Assembly: GCA_023230285.1 (NCBI GenBank)
Contig: JALNXP010000019.1
Span: forward strand, 1-19,135
Length of the DNA: 19,135 bases
Reading direction: 5' to 3'
DNA from: Bacteroidales bacterium
Lineage (GTDB): Bacteria; Bacteroidota; Bacteroidia; Bacteroidales; BM520
Below the pieces are notes generated by a model, which had not been told where the DNA came from, searched no databases, and saw nothing but the letters and a program-made list of their open reading frames with translations. Shown here piece after piece: positions 14,350-19,135 of this stretch. Position numbers and translations under genes: made by a program. Every line of letters begins with the position of its first letter. Positions within the stretch are counted from its first letter, which is position 1.

Positions 14350-16686
14350 TTATCTGATAAACAAGATTTTAGTTGTAGCTTTTTCGGTGCCGTCTTCTGC
14401 GACTACGAACACTATATATACGCCGGTTGCGGCTCTTTTGCCGTTAGGAGTATATCCGTTCCATGTAACTTGTCCACCGTTAGAGCGGTCGGCGAAGACG
14501 ATTTTACCTGCCATATCGGTAATTTTCACCATAGAGTTTTCCATAAGTCCCGTTACTGCGATAACGCCGTTATAATCAGGTCTTACTGGATTAGGATAAG
14601 CGTAAATAGAATCATTAGATTGCTGAGGTTCTGATGAAGTACTTCTAAAAGAGCATATTCCGGAAGAGGTGCCAAAGAAGACTTCTCCGACTTGGTTAAT
14701 TGTGATATAAGTTATACTGTTTGCCAGAAGTGAGGAGTTATCTTTAGTATAATGAGCAAGTTCTTCTGTACCGTCTGCGCTAACATAGTATACGCCTGAT
14801 GTTGCTGTTCCTATCCATTTGTTGTTGCCATAGTCGACAGCAATAGCGGTGATACTTTCTCCTTCTAATAGTGGGCGTGTTGTGCCATCATAATCTACAA
14901 GAATATACGAAGCGTCGTAATCGCCGCTGCCGAAGATATTGTTTGGAGAATAAAAAACGGCAATACCTTGGTCTGTGCCTATCCATACCTCACCATCTTT
15001 GTCTACTGCAATTGCAGACACTGTTTGTCCGGGGATTGCGCCATTGCCCGTAGCGTAAGTAAGTGCTTTACATCTATCATCACCACCGTAAGTGGGAGTT
15101 CCATTATCATTAATGACATAAATAGTACTTGCTGAGCGGGTCTTTAACCATTTTTGTCCATAAGTGTCAATTATTATATCGGAGACTTCTTTATCGGCAA
15201 AAGAAGTCGGAACTGTAATTTGTCCCCACGTATTATCCTTCGTCAGTACATATAACATATTGCTGCTGAGCGAATTGGAAATCCACAGATTATTATTGTC
15301 ATCATATTTCAAACCACCAACTCTAACATTAGCATCTTCATAGCCGTTAGGTGCTTCAAGAGGGCTGTTAGATTGATTGTAAACATTGACGATTGCATTG
15401 TCTTTCAGTTCGATAAGTCCATGAAGATATGAAGCGAGAAATATGTGATTTGCATCGCGAGGGTCAACAGCTAAATCAACAAGGTCGGTGATATTTTGCA
15501 ACCCGGGGAGTTCGTCTTTTGTGACAGAAGACCATTCGTTAGAAGAAAAGATGCTATATTTAGCCTGTGTATACAGAGGAGTCCACGAAACATTAAAACC
15601 TCCCGGAACTACATACACATTGGAAAATGCCGACACCATCTTAAAAGCCTGAGCCACAACAGGTCCGGAAGGACTGACAAAATTTCCTTCCCAACCTTCA
15701 ACAAATTTAGTTAACCCATATTTATTATCGGCAACCCAATATTCATCATTAAATCCCTTAATTGCTTGCATAGGAGAAGGTGTAGCTCCGGTAGTATTAT
15801 ATTGCCACGAGTTTTTTATGCGATTGTAATTTACATCGTACACAAAAGTTGCAACATTGAAGCAGATGATAAGTTCTTTATCTTCGGCAGTCAATGATGA
15901 AACTGTCATGTGATTATAAACATCAGGAAATAAACTCCATTCATTACCATCATATATCAACAAAGTATCTTGATTATATTCTTCAGAATAAGCATTAGCA
16001 ATAATCTTATTGTTGAATACTTCCATTTGATTGATTAAATTGCTTTCGATAACCGGAATATACATTAAAGACCAATTACTATAATTTGCAAGATTAACAG
16101 TTTCATCGTTTAAAGCCTGATAAATACCGTCATCAGAAGAAGCATAAAACATATTGGTTTCAGGATAATATACAAAGTCGTGTATATCAACATATTGCCC
16201 TTCACCGCCGATAATATAAGTATCGGCAATTTCAATTTTTTTGAGGTCTACAACTACAATACCAAAGCCACAACTTAAATAAGCGTAATTATCTTTAAAA
16301 AAAATATTATTTATAGATTTTCTGTTTATGATATTACTTCTGTAAATATCAGCCATATTGATAGTGTGTCCATTTTTAATAATATCAATATTTGCATTTG
16401 AATAAGCAACAAAAAGCAAATTCATGTCGGAATTATATTTAATACATGAAATTCCTATATCAGAGAGACCGCTAATTTTTGAACTTATATCAATATAACC
16501 TGTATTTACATTATAAGAAAACAGGCTGTACTCAGATGCTGCATAAATATTTTCTTTATCTTTGGTCACAGATTTCATAGAATTATAAGGAAAATGACCT
16601 CTCCAATCTCCTATTTTAAAATCATCTTGGCTAAAAGAAAGTATTGATAATGACAAAAATAAATATATAAACAAAAAGCGTTTCAT
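14350..16686 (-). CDS. porZ: PorZ, type IX secretion attachment-complex component
   Basis: The 778-residue protein has a signal peptide (LSFS-QDD) and two beta-propellers made of repeated two-component-regulator-type blades, for example ISAIAVDKDGEVWIGTDQGI, ITAIAVDYGNNKWIGTATSG and ITYITINQVGEVFFGTSSGI. The last 88 residues (about 691-778) form a T9SS C-terminal domain: YAYPNPVRPDYNG, VKITDMAGKIV, NGGQVTWNGYTPNGKRAATG and KILFIR. This order, WRGHFPYN near the start, and a length close to that of the Porphyromonas gingivalis protein identify PorZ. PorZ sits on the cell surface with PorU, PorV and PorQ, and helps join A-LPS to secreted proteins after PorU removes their sorting domain. Its gene begins 34 bases after a C25 protease gene and ends five bases before recO. 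A generic propeller protein is the alternative, less likely given the CTD variant. Confidence 0.88.
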   Translation of the reverse strand: MKRFLFIYLFLSLSILSFSQDDFKIGDWRGHFPYNSMKSVTKDKENIYAASEYSLFSYNVNTGYIDISSKISGLSDIGISCIKYNSDMNLLFVAYSNANIDIIKNGHTINMADIYRSNIINRKSINNIFFKDNYAYLSCGFGIVVVDLKKIEIADTYIIGGEGQYVDIHDFVYYPETNMFYASSDDGIYQALNDETVNLANYSNWSLMYIPVIESNLINQMEVFNNKIIANAYSEEYNQDTLLIYDGNEWSLFPDVYNHMTVSSLTAEDKELIICFNVATFVYDVNYNRIKNSWQYNTTGATPSPMQAIKGFNDEYWVADNKYGLTKFVEGWEGNFVSPSGPVVAQAFKMVSAFSNVYVVPGGFNVSWTPLYTQAKYSIFSSNEWSSVTKDELPGLQNITDLVDLAVDPRDANHIFLASYLHGLIELKDNAIVNVYNQSNSPLEAPNGYEDANVRVGGLKYDDNNNLWISNSLSSNMLYVLTKDNTWGQITVPTSFADKEVSDIIIDTYGQKWLKTRSASTIYVINDNGTPTYGGDDRCKALTYATGNGAIPGQTVSAIAVDKDGEVWIGTDQGIAVFYSPNNIFGSGDYDASYILVDYDGTTRPLLEGESITAIAVDYGNNKWIGTATSGVYYVSADGTEELAHYTKDNSSLLANSITYITINQVGEVFFGTSSGICSFRSTSSEPQQSNDSIYAYPNPVRPDYNGVIAVTGLMENSMVKITDMAGKIVFADRSNGGQVTWNGYTPNGKRAATGVYIVFVVAEDGTEKATTKILFIR

Positions 16687-16720
16687 AAAAAGTGATTATT
16701 AATGATTTACAATAAATAAA

Positions 16721-19135
16721 CTACAAAACGATGAATTTTATTATAGAAGAAAAATCATCATTTTTAATTTTCAGAAAATACACGCCGCTGTTAAGATTAC
16801 TAACATCAATTGAGCCTTCGTTTGTATATATAGAATTAGTTAACAGCACTTTACCGTTGACATCTAAGATGTCGAAAGGAATGTTTTTATCAAAATTATA
16901 AGAAGAAATATTGTATAAAAGTATGTCTCTGGCAGGATTAGGATACACAGTAATTTCAGGATTAGAGAAAGTATTTATGCCTGTGGTATTTTTAACCACA
17001 ATATTTTTAGTACCTGCAGAAAAATAATTAGCGTAGTCTATTGCCAACAAATCCACGGTGATAACATCGCCGACATTATAACCTTCGGGGCTGACTGTAT
17101 AATATCTTTCTCCCAATGTTCCATTCCAATAATAAGCAGAGAAGTCGGCACCACCATCAATAGTGATTGTAGAATCGACATTGATAACGGTATCGGCACC
17201 GAGGTCAATATTACCGACAGCCCAATTACTTGGCTCGAGGTAATAAATCATCTTTTTCAGATAATCAAGGCTGTTGTTGTCGGAAGCACCGGTCAAATTT
17301 CCATAAATTGCTGATGATACAATAGATTTATATTCAGGTTTATCAAAATTATTGACATCTGCCGAAAAAGCGGCGGCGACACAATTGCCGGTTTCATTAA
17401 ATTTAAGTATAGGCACAGCTTTTTGATTACTGCAAGTGATATTTTTAGTAATTACGCCGGTAGAGTTAAACAGCATATTTTCCGTAAAAGTATCATCAGT
17501 GCCGGTAACTATTCCGGTAGAGCTGTTGTCGTTTATACTGCTTATGCCGAAAGCCTCGTTTAAAGTAGAATTACTCCATAGACTTCCACCTTCTACATAT
17601 ATAGTTCCGTGATTATCAATGAATTGAATGACGGCATCAACTTCATCATCATTAAGAGTGTAAGCATTATTATCAGAATTTAAAGAGATAAAAACGAGAT
17701 TATGGTTGTCGTAATCAAAAATATCTGGAGTAATAGAAAGAGAATATTTTACTGATGTAAGATTATTTAATGCGCCGGCTAAGGCAGTTGTTGAGCCTAA
17801 ACCGTTGCGAAGGTCGACAACAGCAACAGGCTTGTCGCCTATAAACAAAGCTGTAGTTTCAGAACCATCTTTGCCGTGTTCGTCGGTAAACGACACTGTC
17901 ATTGGTGCAATAAACTTATCCGGACAGGTTTCACTAACCGCAACAGGAACGGTAACGACAACAGTTTCATTTGGCTCTATCAAATTTACAGTCAAAGATT
18001 GTGCATCTAAAACAGTAAATAAATCCGGTTTATTTATTGATAAATCGACAGTGCGTGCCGGATAATTTCCTGAGTTATAGCAACTTAAATAGCAAAGTCC
18101 GGTTTCGCCGGCACTAAGATTATCGCCATTATCATTAGAAGCTGAGGAAGAAATTGTCAAATTTGCAACAGCTATATTGGTCGAGTAAGAGTAGGTAAAT
18201 TCATCATTAATATTGATAGAGAGAGTAACTTCATCAGCAGGAGCATAAGGAGATACGCTTATTTTGATATCCGGAACGATGCAGAAAGAGCCGGCGGCGA
18301 TAGAATTTATTGTACTTTCAGGATTTAATACTGTTGCCCAATCTTTATCGGAGGTTGTGGTAATTACAACTTCATCAGAATTAAGATTACCGATATTGTT
18401 AATAGTAAGGAGCAGCGATATAGTTTCGCCGTAATTCATTATGTTGTCATTGTTGCCATAGTTTGCATCGGAAAAATTAGCAGAGGTGATATTTAATATT
18501 GCAGCTGAAGTAACGTCTATAGTAGAAGTATAGCGATATTTATTATGAGCTGTAATTACTAAAGTATACTCATTATCAGGGAGAAAGCCCTCAGAGATAT
18601 TAATATTTCCGTCTCCGTTTTGCGGTGTTACCATTCTGGCAACAAGTTCACCGTTTTTAAGCAGAGCCAAACGTGCAAAACTTGCATCGGTTTCTACATG
18701 CAGGACTTTGGTGCCGGCGGCAACATTATCTTCATGGACAGCTTCGATAGCAGTAGGAGCAGCTGTCCAGATGTCCATGGTAGGGTCTCCGAACAAGTTA
18801 AGTTCGTAAGCAGTCCATCTATTATAATTATTAGAAAACCAAGCAGGGTTTAAATCTTTTGAGTAAGCGTTAGCATCACCGATTTTAGTATAATATTCGT
18901 GGAAGAAAGCCTGATAAAACAGTCTGTCATAAAATTGTGAAGAGCTTCCTGTTCCACCCGGGACGTACCAGCCATATCTCGAATTAGCAATTGTTGCCAC
19001 ATTAGCCGTTGCTATCGTACTTGCAACTTCGGCAAAACAGTCGCTGCTATAATAACCGACAGAAGTTTCACGATTATCGAAGGAGCCGGCATAACAGCCC
19101 TGAGAATAAGATACTACATAAGATTTAGACTCGCC
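16721..19135 (-). CDS. Gingipain-like C25 cysteine protease with T9SS sorting domain (N-terminal part outside window)
   Basis: The frame is open to the right edge, so the 804 residues seen are the C-terminal part; the GTG at 19000 is internal. The visible part starts inside the peptidase domain: SYSQGCYAGSFD with the probable catalytic Cys at codon 19094-19096, then SSDCFAEVAS, VATIANSRYGW and LNLFGDPTMDIWT. These align in order with ACVNGDF, PCFAEA, IIASTINQSW and VFGDPSLL of gingipain R. The catalytic His lies outside the window. An Ig-like domain follows (about 125-210), then some 500 residues of beta-rich repeats. The last 84 residues are a T9SS sorting domain (ITVYPNPARDILL, FDILDVNGKVLL, IDVSNLNSGVYFLKI). 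The product should be exported and surface-attached or released. PorU, also C25, is less likely: its active-site region reads differently as I recall, and its tail after the Cys is shorter. Confidence 0.88.
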   Translation of the reverse strand, partial: GESKSYVVSYSQGCYAGSFDNRETSVGYYSSDCFAEVASTIATANVATIANSRYGWYVPGGTGSSSQFYDRLFYQAFFHEYYTKIGDANAYSKDLNPAWFSNNYNRWTAYELNLFGDPTMDIWTAAPTAIEAVHEDNVAAGTKVLHVETDASFARLALLKNGELVARMVTPQNGDGNINISEGFLPDNEYTLVITAHNKYRYTSTIDVTSAAILNITSANFSDANYGNNDNIMNYGETISLLLTINNIGNLNSDEVVITTTSDKDWATVLNPESTINSIAAGSFCIVPDIKISVSPYAPADEVTLSININDEFTYSYSTNIAVANLTISSSASNDNGDNLSAGETGLCYLSCYNSGNYPARTVDLSINKPDLFTVLDAQSLTVNLIEPNETVVVTVPVAVSETCPDKFIAPMTVSFTDEHGKDGSETTALFIGDKPVAVVDLRNGLGSTTALAGALNNLTSVKYSLSITPDIFDYDNHNLVFISLNSDNNAYTLNDDEVDAVIQFIDNHGTIYVEGGSLWSNSTLNEAFGISSINDNSSTGIVTGTDDTFTENMLFNSTGVITKNITCSNQKAVPILKFNETGNCVAAAFSADVNNFDKPEYKSIVSSAIYGNLTGASDNNSLDYLKKMIYYLEPSNWAVGNIDLGADTVINVDSTITIDGGADFSAYYWNGTLGERYYTVSPEGYNVGDVITVDLLAIDYANYFSAGTKNIVVKNTTGINTFSNPEITVYPNPARDILLYNISSYNFDKNIPFDILDVNGKVLLTNSIYTNEGSIDVSNLNSGVYFLKIKNDDFSSIIKFIVL

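Noticed and set aside
16721..19000. GTG 19000 as the start of the protease
   Set aside because: The same frame continues without a stop to the window edge and contains the catalytic-Cys motif upstream of that codon.
16721..19135. C25 protease as PorU, the T9SS sortase
   Set aside because: The region around the catalytic Cys (SQGCYAGSFD) and the order of later motifs resemble gingipains, and the tail after the Cys (about 790 residues) is much longer than in PorU as I recall it.
1..19135. CRISPR array, tRNA or rRNA genes, insertion sequence or prophage
   Set aside because: No regularly spaced identical repeats, cloverleaf-like segments, ribosomal RNA stretches, transposases or phage proteins were seen on either strand.

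Overview
The window reads as chromosomal DNA of an AT-rich member of the Bacteroidota, most likely Bacteroidales. The evidence is the protein families (TonB-dependent receptor with carboxypeptidase-like prefix, DUF4249 lipoprotein, DUF5723-OmpA porin-like protein, PorZ and a gingipain-like protease with type IX secretion sorting domains), A-rich ribosome-binding regions, and three promoters of the Bacteroidetes type (TTG, 19-20 bases, TAnnTTTG). I see no rRNA, tRNA, CRISPR array, transposase or phage gene.

Layout. (1) 1-2466, accessory-looking: the C-terminal part of a LuxR-like helix-turn-helix regulator cut by the window edge; a small DUF3244-like secreted protein whose reading frame is broken in a run of seven Ts; about 340 non-coding bases packed with inverted repeats; and an unassigned lipoprotein. 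(2) 2675-6680: a tight + strand operon of a small outer-membrane barrel, a DUF4249 lipoprotein and a TonB-dependent receptor. (3) 6874-9537: a transcription unit with its own promoter and terminator encoding a DUF5723-TSP3-OmpA outer-membrane protein. (4) 9556-13600: a dipeptidyl peptidase IV followed by an MFSD1-like major facilitator transporter with its own promoter, ending at a bidirectional terminator. (5) 19135-13604 on the minus strand: a gingipain-like C25 protease (N-terminal part off the window), porZ and recO, closely spaced and probably one operon.

How they may work together. The second half fits a peptide-feeding lifestyle: a surface-exported cysteine endopeptidase, a periplasmic DPP IV that releases dipeptides, and an inner-membrane transporter resembling MFSD1, a family with a dipeptide-transporting member. 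PorZ is part of the cell-surface attachment complex that processes T9SS cargo, and its neighbour here is itself such a cargo. The links between genes are inferred from neighbourhood and family knowledge; they are not shown by the sequence.

The items most worth following up are the frameshifted DUF3244 gene, the multi-hairpin region before the lipoprotein, the DPP IV / MFSD1-like pair, and the C25 protease-porZ-recO cluster.
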